Positions 53,399-64,000 are shown, counted from the first letter of the stretch. The stretch is 64,000 nucleotides of DNA from Ridgeia piscesae (GCA_025642075.2 JAODUO010000637.1:22501-86500); one strand, 5' to 3'. Notes: generated by a model not told the origin, from the letters alone. A program made the numbers and translations.

Positions 53399-56300
53399 TA
53401 ATATATAATTAATGGTAATCACTATACTGTAATGTGCATGTCAGAACCATAAATTTATAATATAATATTTAATATTAAACATAAACATAAAATATTGCAA
53501 AGTAAAATATAATTGTTCTGCAATTAATTGTTTCCTGCAATTCCTGCTGTTTATCTTGTTACAAATGTGAAAGTGGTGGACAAGGTTGGAGCCAAAGGAC
53601 TTCCTCATTGTAAAAGACCTCTTGGTTGTTAATGACCTACAGTGGCCATTACTTGTCAAGAGTACTTTACAACTTGCTTAAGTATACTAAACTAAACCTT
53701 TCTATTAAAAAGATAGTGTTTGAATAAATTTATTTTGTGACTTTATTTCATGAGTTTTTCCTAGGCAAAACTGTGATTTTGTTCTGAGACTTTTTCCTGT
53801 GACTTTCTTTACACCCACCACCTCATATCACCCTTCGTTTACGTTTATCTTACATGCATTTTCCTACGCTTCAAGTTTTGTTTTCAGTAGAAAACTGGTC
53901 GAAAAAATTTACTAGAAGAAAGTTTCATTGTTTCAGTGTTTGACAATGTTTTTTAAATACATTTTTGTAAATTTTTTATTTGTCATTTAAAATTGACCAA
54001 AAGTTATTGTTGAGTAATCAGATATACGTATAGGAATCGTTATTGATATGGCATACAGTTTAGTTGCAAATCTTTATAGCATTTCAACAATGGAGCATTG
54101 TTGTCTTTCATTCATTCATTGGAGACAAAAAGTGTTGACACTGTGGTGACTTGACTCTGACTGACTTGTTGTAAACTATGTAAGACCTGCGTCTATACCT
54201 AGTAGAGCCTTGTAGTTGTACCATATACCGGCATATCGTTGAAGCAGTATTTTCATATGTCTTTAAAACCAGTTTTGAAAAACTGGTATTCCATATGGAA
54301 TGATACACTACCAATGGACAATACTAAAAGGTTTTTTGAATCTTCCATAACCATGTAAACATCATAACATTTTTATTAAAAGGTTTTTTTAATCTTCCAT
54401 AACCATGTAAACATCATAACATTTTTATTAAAAGGTTTTTTTAATCTTCCATAACCATGTAAACATCATAAAAATTTAACGAAAAGAAGACGTTCAAAAA
54501 GCACATATCCAGAAACGCAGATGGTACCAGGTGATCACTGGTGATGTCACACCAAGCCACAGTGTGGCGCCACTGGTACATGTAACAATGTTTCTTGCAC
54601 ACAGCACGAAGGTGTCTAGAAAAATATATAGCATATCATATATTGTATGAAATACATGGTACATACTGCGTGCCGTTTAGAGGCAAATGGAACACAGCTC
54701 TAGTACTTACCAGAGCCTGAGCAGGCTGCGGGAACAGAGTTGGAGTAGGGCGAGGCAGAATCTGAGGGGCAGGAAGGTGAAGATATAGAGGAAGGCATCA
54801 ACACACTGGAAGAAGCCGTACGTCATAAACTGAAAGAAGAAGTGGCAGGATACGTCAAGACACTGGAAGAAACCATATGTCATAAACTAAAAGAATCAGC
54901 AGGATACACCAAGACAATGGAAGAAACCGCATGTCCTAAACTGCAACAAGAAGTAGTAAAACAGTTAAAAACACACACGAACACACTGAAAGAAGCTAAC
55001 TGTATGTGTCATAAACTGAAACAAGACGTATTAGAACACAACAACACACGGGAACTTGTCTGGAAGAAATTGGTCATCATAAACTGAAACAGGAATAGCA
55101 AAATACAGGAAGACGATATATGTCATAACTTGGAGAAAAAAACATGCCGAATGTCATTGACTGAAGCAAGAAATGACAGAATACACTGTCAAACTGAATA
55201 AGCTGACTACCCTGGTAGGTCATAACAAAAATAAAAGTATCGTATATTTATAACATACAGTACTTCAACACACTGGAAGTCTACTTAGGTGGCTGGAGTT
55301 AGGTTTACCTTTTCCAGTTCAATGGGAATCTTGATGAAGGTATATACTCGCTGGCGTTTCTCGGTCAGTCTGACCTCGTCATGGGTCAGCTGATATGCCC
55401 GAGTCATCTCCGCATACATGTACGACCAAAACGATATTTCTGCAAGATGTTGGAAATTGTATTTGTAATGTAAAACATATAGCAACCAGTGCCTCTAATT
55501 ACAAATCATTACATCCATGAAATGGTGACACCACTCATATTAAAATTATCCTCTTGACATTACCGGCCAATTTGATTGTCCTTTAAAAGTAATTTACAAA
55601 ATTAATTTTTATGCTTTTTTATATAGTGTCACTTGTGGGAGGAAAATGGAGGCAGGCATAAAATATATGAGGGAAGTGGCCTAAAAATTGATGTTGGTAT
55701 AAGAAACAAGTGTGATACGAGAGGCTGAAACTTCCAACGTCAACACTTAGTTACCTCAACGTCTGATATGGCCACGTGAATACAATGAGTATGATATGAT
55801 ATGGGAACACAAACACTAGATTACTTTTGGATGGATCTAGGGGTGATCATCACTTGTAACACTGCTAGTAGTACCCCGTACCGCATGATATTATGACATT
55901 GACAGACAATTACATAGACAAGTTATAGTCATTAGCGGTCGTTCATAGTAGTATTTTCCAAAGCGTACGAAACATAATATATTTAGCCAATATTGGCTCC
56001 TTATGACGTTTCCCATACGCAAGGAAAGAGGGGTCTCCCGGGTCGGAGGTTTCTGTACGTTTAAAACACCACTGATGTTAGTATTTAGTAGACACAACAA
56101 TCAACATTTTTGTGTTCTCAGTTCGGGCAGGCAGGGGTCAAGAAAAAGCGTACTTTGTTGACAATTTGTTTATATGATCCTCTTGTTGACGATAATTGCT
56201 AAATATCGTGCAATAAAAAAACACTGTCCCAATGTTACAGATTTAATTTAAAGCAAATTATAACCAAGAAAATAGCTCTCCGTGCATATGGAGCCCCAGG

Positions 56301-56618
56301 TCATTTCAAAACATGATGATGGTGCGGGCGATAATAACGGAAACATCAAAACTGTCTGCAACTGGACGGAGTACGACAGTCGTGTGCATGTCAATCCCTA
56401 CTGTTGATATGGATGTTTTCCCCCGTTTCCGGTGTGCACTGTGGATCCTGTGCATCGTCAGCATATGTGGTCCCGCTAGCACCAGGTGTTCCCTCTGCTG
56501 TCAAAGTTTCTGTTGTAGGCAGTGTAGTTGACTCGGCTGCGTCTGGGCAGTTGTTCCCGCCTCCTTCGTTTCCATCATCATCCTTCAAGAACTGATCCTC
56601 AAGACGCCTCGACGACAT
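43273..56618 (-). CDS. TAPT1: TAPT1, transmembrane anterior posterior transformation protein 1 homolog, eleven exons
   Basis: TAPT1 is a multipass membrane protein of the centrosome/ciliary base. Exons (minus): 56618-56402, 55439-55309, 54829-54711, 53233-53060, about 52560-52476 (5' end unresolved), 51625-51528, 48583-48433, 48039-47930, 45848-45789, 44426-44281, 43759-43273. Recognisable family blocks are AEMTRAY with RQRVYTFIKIPIELEK (exon 2), FFQCVDAFLYIFTFLPLR (3), LLEPAQVCDLLKG and MMYHLIR (4), FQATTLNVAFNSHNKALL (6), KGSVFKKFEKNNLFQM (7), WVKHAFITKFNDIPAE (8), VSRRMGFIPMPLAVLL (10), and FKVLNSIVLLG plus the end LSEIDRYTMCSNR (11). Exon 4 has a 1-base frame break and part of exon 5 is missing (see findings). 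The N-terminus starts at the first ATG of an acidic, low-complexity exon. All other phases agree. Confidence 0.93.
44796..45785. repeat. 36-45 bp array beginning at the TAPT1 exon 9 donor
   Basis: About 23 units with atgttcaagttgagggaggt and cacaccaaggggtcact. The unit nearest exon 9 (45785 upward) is the start of the intron itself: donor gtaag followed by ttggtgttacctccctcaac. In the distal units the gtaag is replaced by cccc, so they do not carry a donor. Confidence 0.9.
46225..46390 (+). mobile_element. tRNA-derived SINE copy in TAPT1 intron 8
   Basis: It starts with an A-box-like tagcgcagtggctactgcat, has ttctcaaaccatggg at the expected B-box position, then tgctccagttcactcagctg, and ends acagtgatgggtatttgtg. 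It is the plus-strand member of the family seen at 17.3 and 29.9 kb. Confidence 0.72.
46618..47676. repeat. 21-bp minisatellite in TAPT1 intron 8
   Basis: About 50 units of 21 bp alternating between two forms, tactacagctgtacagtatga and tactataactgtacagtatga. The alternation forms higher-order blocks (for example a repeated AABA-like order at 46860-47400). It ends about 250 bp from the exon 8 donor. Long open frames on both strands are artefacts. Confidence 0.97.
49140..51562. repeat. 46-bp array spanning the TAPT1 exon 6 splice donor
   Basis: About 52 units of 46 bp. On the minus strand each reads aaggccctgctcactgtcat, aatgtccaacaat, then gtaagtacaacac. The unit at 51528-51562 is the true end of exon 6 (KALLTIMMSNN, donor gtaagt). 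Units further into the intron copy the last coding bases and the donor. Variant donors seen are gtgagt, gtatgt and gtcagt, so GT is kept in nearly all. One unit (about 50064) has a 1-base deletion at the donor. Confidence 0.97.
52353..52996. repeat. 17-bp minisatellite between flanking direct repeats, TAPT1 intron 4/exon 5
   Basis: The core at about 52580-52962 consists of irregular copies of gtaccacaggtagacaa. A segment of about 30 bp (gttggaactcttgaaatcag) occurs on both sides, at 52364 and 52971. The 5' part of TAPT1 exon 5 should lie in this stretch but is not recognisable. Confidence 0.85.
53060..53233 (-). CDS. TAPT1: TAPT1 exon 4, with a 1-base frame break
   Basis: The exon encodes LLEPAQVCDLLKG and DVSMMYHLIR in one frame and AIIKLYIFFNMLE in the next. 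The break is at the run atccgggccagg (minus), where the family requires one more G for R-G-Q. The expected length is 175 bases for phase agreement; the observed length is 174. A homopolymer sequencing error is the simplest reading. A real disabling mutation is the alternative. Confidence 0.85.
53350..53398. repeat. (TA)n microsatellite in TAPT1 intron 3
   Basis: About 24 TA dinucleotides. A short array of aaataaagtcacagg-like units lies beside it at 53250-53335. Confidence 0.95.
54326..54476. repeat. Threefold direct repeat of about 52 bp in TAPT1 intron 3
   Basis: Three consecutive near-identical copies of a unit containing aatcttccataaccatgtaa and acatcataa. The third copy diverges at its end. 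Confidence 0.93.
54781..55165. repeat. Diverged array spanning the TAPT1 exon 3 splice acceptor
   Basis: About seven units of 45-70 bp. On the minus strand they resemble ctttcag then TTTATGACGTA then GGCTTCTTCCAGTGTG. The first unit is the true acceptor and exon start (FMTYGFFQC). Later units are increasingly diverged, and the last at about 55113-55165 are barely recognisable. This looks like an old member of the same class as the EXD2 arrays. Confidence 0.8.
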
Positions 56619-57514
56619 ACTTATCCACACCAGCATAAACAAGACATCTGTGTAGTACAATTAACGATAATGCTAGTATTTACAAGTAACGTCATGCTTG
56701 GTAGCAAGAGGATTTACACAAAATTAATCGTCGAGGTGCCACGCGCAAACGACTTCCCAGAAGCCATCGTGTATAGTTTAAGACATTTCGGCAGATGGCG
56801 ACACTGGTTATAGCGTTTGACCTAATTCCCGGAAGAGGGCGTCGTATTGTTGTTTCCATGCCATTTCAACAAGAATAGCGGCGGTGTATGCGACATGTTA
56901 TTTTGAATTAGTCTATGTTCATAGACAATATGTAAGTACAAACGTGCCATGTTCTTGAGTATATAACTGACAGTAGCATAACTGCTAGATTATCAACAAT
57001 TAATGCCAAATAAATTGTTGCAGAGGTGCAAACGTTCTTCGAATATAACACTAACAGCGACGCCAATGCGTTGCCATGGATTTTGGAACTTGGAAAGTGG
57101 GAAGCCGTGAAGCCAGTGAAACGTTTTACACTGTTGACAGTGCGGTTCACTGTGCTGGGACTGTATACAGATTTTCAAATACAGAATTACACTATAATGA
57201 TTCGCCTAAATTTGTATCTCAGTTCAAATACTACAACCAGACTGGTTAACTATAATTGTTGACATGCAGCTCTGACCTGAGGACATGATTAAATTTAAAA
57301 CAACATGTCATTTCAGTGTTTAAGTTTAATTAATATGAAGAGACAGTGTCAGTGATCGAGCATATTAATGAGTTAATTAACCCACACAAATGTACAAACC
57401 ACACAAAATAATAATGATACAAATATGCATGTGCACATATGCTCTTAATTATTCCGGTCAAACCAGAGCTTGGTATTTTTAGTTCTACAAGCAAGTAATT
57501 GATAGACGACGACC
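56619..57514. promoter_or_regulatory. Shared upstream region of divergent TAPT1 and CFAP206
   Basis: The two start codons face away from each other 896 bp apart, so this stretch must contain both promoters or a bidirectional one. A GTTGCCATGG at 57070-57079 resembles half of an RFX X-box, the usual regulator of ciliary genes, but the second half does not fit well. No TATA box is obvious near either start. Confidence 0.5.
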
Positions 57515-58987
57515 ATGTCCAGAGCCCAGGCAGAGAGTGTGATCAAAAACATCATCCGTGAGATTGCCCAGGAATGTGCAAGCAAAGGCCAGGCCGTGTC
57601 AGAGACTCTGGTTGCCTTCATGGTAAGTATATAGCTATATATTCTGTCCATTTTCTTTCTACATATTAGGGTTGTGACAGTACACAGCGAGATAGATAAA
57701 ATATTGACGATATTAAAGGGGTGACTACACATACGTACATGTGTTGGAATAGGACATACATGACTTGTAAAAAAGCACAACATGATGAAATAATAAAATA
57801 CAAATATACAGCTATTACTCTTTCTCCGTAAGTACATTTCCGGTTGATATATTTTGAGTACAGGAATTCTTGCAGACTCTTGTGCATACAGTATTCGCTA
57901 TGATTTTTGGCCAATTATATGAACGGGAAGATTGAACACACTCATGCTGGTTAACATTATATTCTGACTTATTTACAGTTGCTCATAAATAACAGCTTAA
58001 CCTAAGAACACCATCATAATACAAATTATATATATATATTGGTAATATATATATATATATTACCAAGTGTTATTGGGATAAAAAAGTTATAGAATAACAT
58101 ATTTTTTTCTTGAACCCCTGTATAATGTAATTATTCTTAGTATAATAGTAATTGTTCTGGTCACATAACCTTTTCAGGTGAAGGCCGTGGTGTTGGATCC
58201 ATCTAATGAGTTCAACGTTGATCGGACGCTCACTAAAGACGATGTTCAGAAATTAATCAAGGTGAGTATATACACAATAGTCAGTCACGTCACACCTTTT
58301 GTATTTGATTAACTTAACACACAGAGACCACAGACAGAAGCACCTGCAGTCTTACGGAATTGTTCAGCTTGCTTTGATTTAGAAAGACTGTCATACAGAC
58401 ACAGACCATAGAGCGTCATCTAGACCAAAGACTGTCACACAAAACAAAGACTGTCACACAAAACAAAGACTGTCACACAAAACAAAGACTGTCACACAAA
58501 ACAAAGACTGTCACACAAAACAAAGACTGTCACACAAAACAAAGACTGTCACACAAAACAAAGACTGTCACACAAAACAAAGACTGTCACACAAAACAAA
58601 GACTGTCACACAAAACAAAGACTGTCACACAAAACAAAGACTGTCACACAAAACAAAGACTGTCATCCAGACCAAAGACTGTCACACAAAACAAAGACTG
58701 TCATCCAGACCAAAGTGCCAAGAGGGTACTAAGGCAGTTGGCTTAATTATCAAGAAGCCAACACTTTGACAAACTGTCAGTTTTCTTTTAAGTATATTTG
58801 CATATTATAATTTCCCCTTTGTTTGTTATCCTACCATAAATGAGAATGACTACCTACTTTCTTTAATTTAATTGACTATTCATTCACTAATGACTCACGG
58901 GTTGTTATGGCTTTTACCAATATTCTTTAAGCAGTTTTAATTTATCAGTGATATTTAATTACTTTTTAAATTCCCATATTAGGACTA

Positions 58988-59056
<69 letters not shown>

Positions 59057-59944
59057 TGATATATATATATATATATATATAATTTCACTATTTATTGTAT
59101 ATATTTATGTATGGCCATTTAAAAAACATATCAAGTGAAAATTTTACAAGTTTGAACCTGAATAAAGAATTTATTTATGTTATTGATCCAGTTAATTTGC
59201 TGTGTAAAGTTTTTCAAGATGTGTGTCATGCACTGACCCATCTGTATTACAGATCTGTGTTGACCGTCTACTGGACACAGCGTCACCCTCTTTGGACACA
59301 ATCAAACTGCAGGTCTATTTCGATATGAACTACACAACGCGAGGTTTGACCAGTCACTCAGTTTTGCTCCCCTTCTTTTTTGTAGATCACCCTCATGCAA
59401 CAACGTTAATTTTTTAATTTTTTTAACTAATAAATAATTTTTGTAATCTTCTAAAATATACATTCAGAAGAAAAGAATTTTTCTGTGAATTTAGCAAAAG
59501 CACGTTCCCCATACTCTTTTATTAAAACAAATGCACATATAACTTCATATGTTCATTTTCTTACAAGTTAATAACAAAAATACAAGGAGAGCATACTGAC
59601 CAATTCTATATGTTGAATCTGTCATGTTTCTGTTTAGAAACATTATTTTAAAAAGAGTTTGCTTTCTTAGGTTTTTTTATTTATTAATAAGTATTATGTT
59701 CTTTAGATAATATATATGTTCAGGATGCCATAGCTGCCAAATTGTGTCTTGTTACTTTATGAAATGCTATTCATCCACATTTATACAACTTTGATAAAAT
59801 ATACAATAATAAAATAACAAATACAGTGTACTATTAAATTAGATAAATTAAATAATAAATTTTTTATAGCTTTTGTGTGCATTTTTATGAACAATAAATA
59901 CTAACCAGTACATTTTAAGGGTGCAATTTGGAGCCATTATCTTG

Positions 59945-59995
<51 letters not shown>

Positions 59996-62536
59996 ACAGG
60001 TATACATCTTTGGGATTGATCAGTCAGGGGTAAAAAGATTTGACACAAATAGCTTATTTTTTGTTTGTCTCAATACTAGAGTTGTTTGTGTGTGTCAGGG
60101 TTCCACCGTAGTATTCTTGTTGAATATTCTCACACACGTTCCCTTCGTTCAACTTCAGATGGTCTCCTAAATTAGTGTCACCCACATGGTTCAAGTTGTT
60201 CAGAGTTTGGGCTTTTGTCAAAAGTGGCCCCTCTAATGTGGAACAATTAAAACGGACTCATTAAAAAAATAACACATTTACCAACATTTTCTTGAGCACT
60301 TTGAACAGAAAAAAGGCCTGAACACAGAGCTTTATAAGACGTCATTATTAATGTTGCAGCGGACTTCCTGGCCGAGCATAGGCGGGTGCTGGACTCGCGT
60401 CTTCAGCCTGTCATCCGGGAAATCACTGACAGTCGGGCCCGCACCCGGGAGGAACTTGAGAGTCTCTACCGCAAGATGGTCTCTGCTGTCCTACTGAGGT
60501 CTGGTCTCGGCAGCCCCACGGACATAGGTGTAGTGAGAGAGGCCACAGGTAGTGCAGTGTTTTGTACTTCAGTATGTGATGTCACTGCCCTGAAGTGTTA
60601 TGCTGTGTAGTGCTGTGTTGTGTATTGATGCCTGTGATTCGTGTAGCTCAGCAGTGTGATGGTGGTGTTATGTACTTGAGCATGTACTGTAATGTCATGT
60701 GGTACATTGTGAGTCACAGTGTGTGATGTTGTCTGATGCCATGTGTTGCAGCATGTGATGCCATGTGTTGTAAGGTGTAATGTATATGCAGTGTGTGATG
60801 TCGTGTTGTATGTGATGTTGTGTATTGCAGCTTGTGGTGTAGTGTTTGAATGCCATGTGTTGCAGTGTGTGATGCTATGTATTGCAGCATGTGATGCAGT
60901 GTGTGATGTCATGTGATGCAGTATATAATGCTGTGTGATGTAGTGTGCTATGTCATGTGATGCCATGTGTTGCAGGGTGTAATGTGTGATGCAGTGTATG
61001 ATGCCATGTATTGGCGGCATGGTGATGTCATGTGATGCAGTGTGTGATGCCATATATTGCAGCATGCTATGTCATGTGATGCAGTGTGTGATGCCATATA
61101 TTGCAGCGTGTGATGCCATATATTGCAGTGTGTGATGTCATGTGATGCAGTGTGTTGTGATGTCATGTGTTGCAGCTGCCCTCCAGAGTGTCTTCCCGCA
61201 GACAGAGCTGGGTACGTTCATGTCGCTGTCGAAGCGGGACAAGGAGAGACAACTGCAGGAGCTCACCATGATTGTCACTGGCATCAGACTCTTCAACAAG
61301 GAGTGTGGCAAGGGAGGGGAAGGCATTGACGACTGTGAGTTTCTCAACGTTATCCCCTTCACCCTCTCCCTCTGCTTCATCATAGCTTTATTATATCTCT
61401 GTATATTGGCTGAATTGCACATCATTGATGGCGAGAAATTACCTATTAATAATATGTTATAGTTAAAGATGCACTAGGCCAGACAGTTTATACATTGCCC
61501 ATAGGTAGTTGCCATGCTACATGAGAACAGTTTAGCTTGACCAATTTTTTGGAGCATGCAATATTTCTGAAGGTGCGGATGTGTGCATTGCATATTTTGT
61601 CAGCTGCAGGGAATATTTGACTGTAGCATGTTGAACCAAGTGAGTTGTCTTTGGTTGTCTTGTGTCAGTGTGACGTGACAGTGGTGTCTGTGATGTGACA
61701 GTGGTGTCTGTCTTGTGTCAGTGTGACGTGACAGTGGTGTCTGTCTTGTGTCAGTGTGACGTGACAGTGGTGTCTGTCTTGTGTCAGTGTGACGTGACAT
61801 TGGTGTCTGTCTTGTGTCAGTGTGACGTGACAGTGGTGTCTGTCTTGTGTCAGTGTGACGTGACAGTGGTGTCTGTCTTGTGTCAGTGTGACGTGACAGT
61901 GGTGTCTGTCTTGTGTCAGTGTGACGTGACAGTGGTGTCTGTCTTGTGTCAGTGTGACGTGACAGTGGTGTCTGTCTTGTGTCAGTGTGACGTGACAGTG
62001 GTGTCTGTCATGTGTCAGTGTGACGTGACAGTGGTGTCTGTCTTGTGTCAGTGTCACGTGACAGTGGTGTCTGTCTTGTGTCAGTGTGACGTGACAGTGG
62101 TGTCTGTCTTGTGTCAGTGTGACGTGACAGTGGTGTCTGTCTTGTGTCAGTGTGACGTGACAGTGGTGTCTGTCTTGTTTCAGTGTGACGTGACAGTGGT
62201 GTCTGTCTTATGTCAGTGTGACGTGACAGTGGTGCCTGTCTTGTGTCAGTGTGACATGACAGTGGTGTCTGTCTTGTGTCATTGTGACGTGACAGTGGTG
62301 TCTGTCTTGTGTCAGTGTGACATGACAGTGGTGTCTGTCTTGTGTCAGTGTGACAAGACAGTGGTGTCTGTCTTGTGTCAGTGTGATGTGACAGTGGTGT
62401 CTGTCTTGTGTCAGTGTGACGTGACAGTGGTGTCTGTCTTCAGTGCCGGCCATACTCAACGAGGCTGTCCCTGCCACCACACAGAATGTGGACACAGAGC
62501 TACAGCAGACACTGAAGACAGCCTACAAGTACACAG
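57515..62536 (+). CDS. CFAP206: CFAP206, cilia- and flagella-associated protein 206, first six exons (partial)
   Basis: CFAP206 is an axonemal protein of the radial spoke region of motile cilia. Exons: 57515-57622, 58178-58261, 59253-59343, 60360-60548, 61176-61334, 62444-62536. GT-AG junctions and all phases agree. They encode 241 residues, about 40 percent of the usual length of around 620; the rest lies beyond the right edge. Conserved blocks are QAESVIKNIIREIAQECAS, LDPSNEFNVDRTLTKDDVQ, LDTIKLQVYFDMNYTTR, RKMVSAVLLRSGLGSPTDI, and LSKRDKERQLQELTMIVTG then RLFNKECGKGGEGIDD. The start is an ATG whose following residues match the family N-terminus. Exon 5 and 6 acceptors lie at the ends of tandem arrays. 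A non-LTR element is inserted after exon 6. Confidence 0.97.
58040..58069. repeat. Short TA inverted repeat in CFAP206 intron 1
   Basis: tatatatattggtaatatat followed by a second TA run and attaccaag; a small AT palindrome with no coding role seen. Confidence 0.6.
58425..58715. repeat. 19-bp minisatellite in CFAP206 intron 2
   Basis: About 15 copies of acaaagactgtcacacaaa, very homogeneous, with tcatccagacc variants at both ends. It starts about 165 bp after the exon 2 donor and does not contain it. Confidence 0.95.
58988..59082. repeat. (TA)n microsatellite in CFAP206 intron 2
   Basis: Two TA runs separated by ttatttga. Confidence 0.95.
59948..59993. repeat. (TA)n microsatellite in CFAP206 intron 3
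   Basis: About 22 TA dinucleotides. Confidence 0.95.
60590..61180. repeat. Irregular array ending on the CFAP206 exon 5 splice acceptor
   Basis: About 25 loose copies of a 20-24 bp unit of the type gtgatgccatgtgttgcagt. Many contain ttgcag or attgcag in the acceptor position. The last one is the true acceptor (gatgtcatgtgttgcag, exon CTGCCCTCC). Exon bases are not clearly part of the unit. Confidence 0.85.
61665..62443. repeat. 33-bp array ending on the CFAP206 exon 6 splice acceptor
   Basis: About 23 units of 33 bp reading gtgacagtggtgtctgtctt then gtgtcagtgtgac. Each has a pyrimidine-containing stretch and cag followed by tg. The final unit is shortened to gtctgtcttcag and is the true acceptor of exon 6 (exon start TGCCGGCC). 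Confidence 0.94.
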
Positions 62537-62599
62537 GTAACATTTGTGACAAACTACATAAAAATCCAACTGCTGACTCAAATTGTAAGTATGATTTAA

Positions 62600-64000
62600 C
62601 GAGATTTAACAAGATTGCCACCTAGAGATTCAACTCTAGACGGCAGGTGGACTAGGAAGTCCTTTGGTTTATCGAGAGTCCAACCTATCTATCTAAGATA
62701 CCATGCCCTTCTTATAGGTATGTCGATTTAAAAATATATATATATTAACACTACTAGCACCTAAACAATGAGCTGATAATCTGTTCCATTCATTTATTAT
62801 TCTTTGTGAAAATGAACATTGTCTAATATCTAGTCTACACTGCTTCTTTGCTAATGTAACTCCATGTCCTCTAGTCCTTCTATCGTCCTAAACCGAGAAA
62901 AAATTATTTCTGTCAATATTTTCATACCCATTCAATATTTTAAACACTTCTATCTGATCTCTGTTAATGTTCTGGTTTCTAGTGTTGTTAATCCACATTC
63001 TTTTAGGCGCATTTCATATGGTGACATGTGGTCTACTATTCCTGAATTTTGATATAATTTTGGTTGCTCTCCTTTGTACTCTTTCTAGCATATCAATATT
63101 CTTCTTGCGATATGGTCTCCATGCTTGTATACAATATTCTAAATGAGGCCTAACTATTGTTTTATACAGCGGTATTATTAGTTCTTTTTCCTTGTACACT
63201 ATATTTCGCCTAATTAATCCAAACATTTGGATTATCTTCACTGCTGCAATTCCACACTCCTCTGACACCTTCATGTCAGCACTAATAGTTAACCCTAAGT
63301 CCTTTTCCTTAAAGGTAGTATTTAGTACAGTACCACCCATTGTATATTGTCCATCTTCGTTCCCGTGTCCTGTGTGGAGGCACTTACACTTCCCAAAATT
63401 AAACAGCATTTGCCACTTTTCAGAGCATTCAGGCAACTTATTAAGATCATCTTGTAAATGCTGTCTATCTGCATCACTTTTAATGTTTCTAAACACCTTT
63501 GTGTCGTCCACAAACTTCAACACCTTGCTTGTTATGTCATCATCCAAATCATTGTTATATATTAAGAATAAAAATTAATAGGTCCCAGTACTGATTTCCA
63601 ATTTGAAACCTCCCCATCAACTACTACTCTTTGTCTTCTATCAATAAGCTATTTTTCTATCTAGTTAATTTTATATGCCATGGGCCTTTAGTTTAAATAG
63701 TAATCTTTTATGTGGCTTTTTTAAAATCTAAGTATATTATATCTACTGGTGATCTTTCATCTACCCACTTTGTGACATCTTCCAAAAAACACAACATATT
63801 TGTTAAGCATGACCTCGCTTTTAGAAACCCATGTTGAGATGGGTTTATCAAGTTATTTTTAACAAGAAAATCAACCAAGTGATCTTTAATTAGACTTTCT
63901 AATAGTTTGCAAATCACCAATGTTAAACTCACTGGTCTACAGTTCTGTGATTGTTTCTCGAACTTTTTTTAAATAATGGTATAATGGTTGCTTCTTTCCA
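62600..64000 (-). mobile_element. CR1-like non-LTR retrotransposon, 3' portion, in CFAP206 intron 6
   Basis: The minus strand encodes reverse transcriptase parts: INPSQHGFLKARSCL and DIIYLDFKKA (63932-63708), then after a deleted or shifted stretch VLKFVDDTKVFRNI (63547 downward), KCKCLHTGHGN, KDLGLTISADMKVS and RPHLEYCIQAW. The catalytic motif expected as FADD reads FVDD. The core palm motifs between the two parts are missing. The copy continues off the right edge and is not functional as seen. The same family left the fragment at 8.88-9.18 kb. Confidence 0.9.

Noticed and set aside
54842..55087. 81-codon plus-strand frame with ETICHKLKE repeats
   Set aside because: It is the opposite strand of the diverged TAPT1 exon 3 acceptor array.
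61665..62540. 281-codon frame with a VSVLCQCDVTV repeat
   Set aside because: The 33-bp unit is divisible by three, which keeps the frame open. Only the last 93 bases are CFAP206 exon 6.

Overview
The window is metazoan nuclear DNA: intron-rich genes, non-LTR retrotransposons, a tRNA-derived SINE family, DNA transposons and very many micro- and minisatellites. The repeat types suggest a marine invertebrate, perhaps a lophotrochozoan. The sequence alone does not name the species.

Four conserved protein-coding genes were assembled by hand from exon homology and splice-phase agreement. They are EXD2 (minus strand, 34.2 to 14.4 kb, 10 exons), MRPS26 (plus strand, 36.86 to 40.51 kb, 4 exons), TAPT1 (minus strand, 56.62 to 43.27 kb, 11 exons) and CFAP206 (plus strand, from 57.5 kb off the right edge, first 6 exons). 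EXD2 and MRPS26 are divergent, and both concern mitochondria. TAPT1 and CFAP206 are divergent, and both concern cilia or the centrosome. MRPS26 and TAPT1 are tail to tail.

The left 14 kb has no intact conserved gene. It holds a 20-bp satellite, about 1.7 kb of compound microsatellite, a decayed copy of a multi-copy invertebrate protein family (5.05-7.36 kb), an AT-rich hairpin (8.03-8.21 kb), two non-LTR retrotransposon remnants (8.9-10.7 kb) and unassigned DNA. A second retrotransposon copy occupies 62.6-64 kb, inside a CFAP206 intron.

The most unusual signal is that many minisatellites sit on exon-intron junctions. Their unit contains the real splice site plus the flanking exon bases. Clear cases are EXD2 exon 2 acceptor (41 bp, about 43 copies), EXD2 exon 5 acceptor (22 bp, about 31), EXD2 exon 9 donor (25 bp, 5), TAPT1 exon 6 donor (46 bp, about 52), TAPT1 exon 3 acceptor (diverged, about 7), MRPS26 exon 3 acceptor (about 12), and CFAP206 exons 5 and 6 acceptors. 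Each gene therefore carries rows of decoy splice sites next to the true one, and in several cases the true splice site is the last or first unit of the array.

A 7.8-kb TTAA-flanked DNA transposon with terminal inverted repeats of about 108 bp lies in EXD2 intron 9. It landed inside one unit of the exon 9 donor array, so it is younger than that array. A Mutator-like element with a FLYWCH-like segment and a SINE are nested inside it.

Limits: all exon calls rest on reading and remembered family sequences, not on searches. One TAPT1 exon has a 1-base frame break and part of the next exon could not be found, so TAPT1 may contain an assembly error or be damaged.
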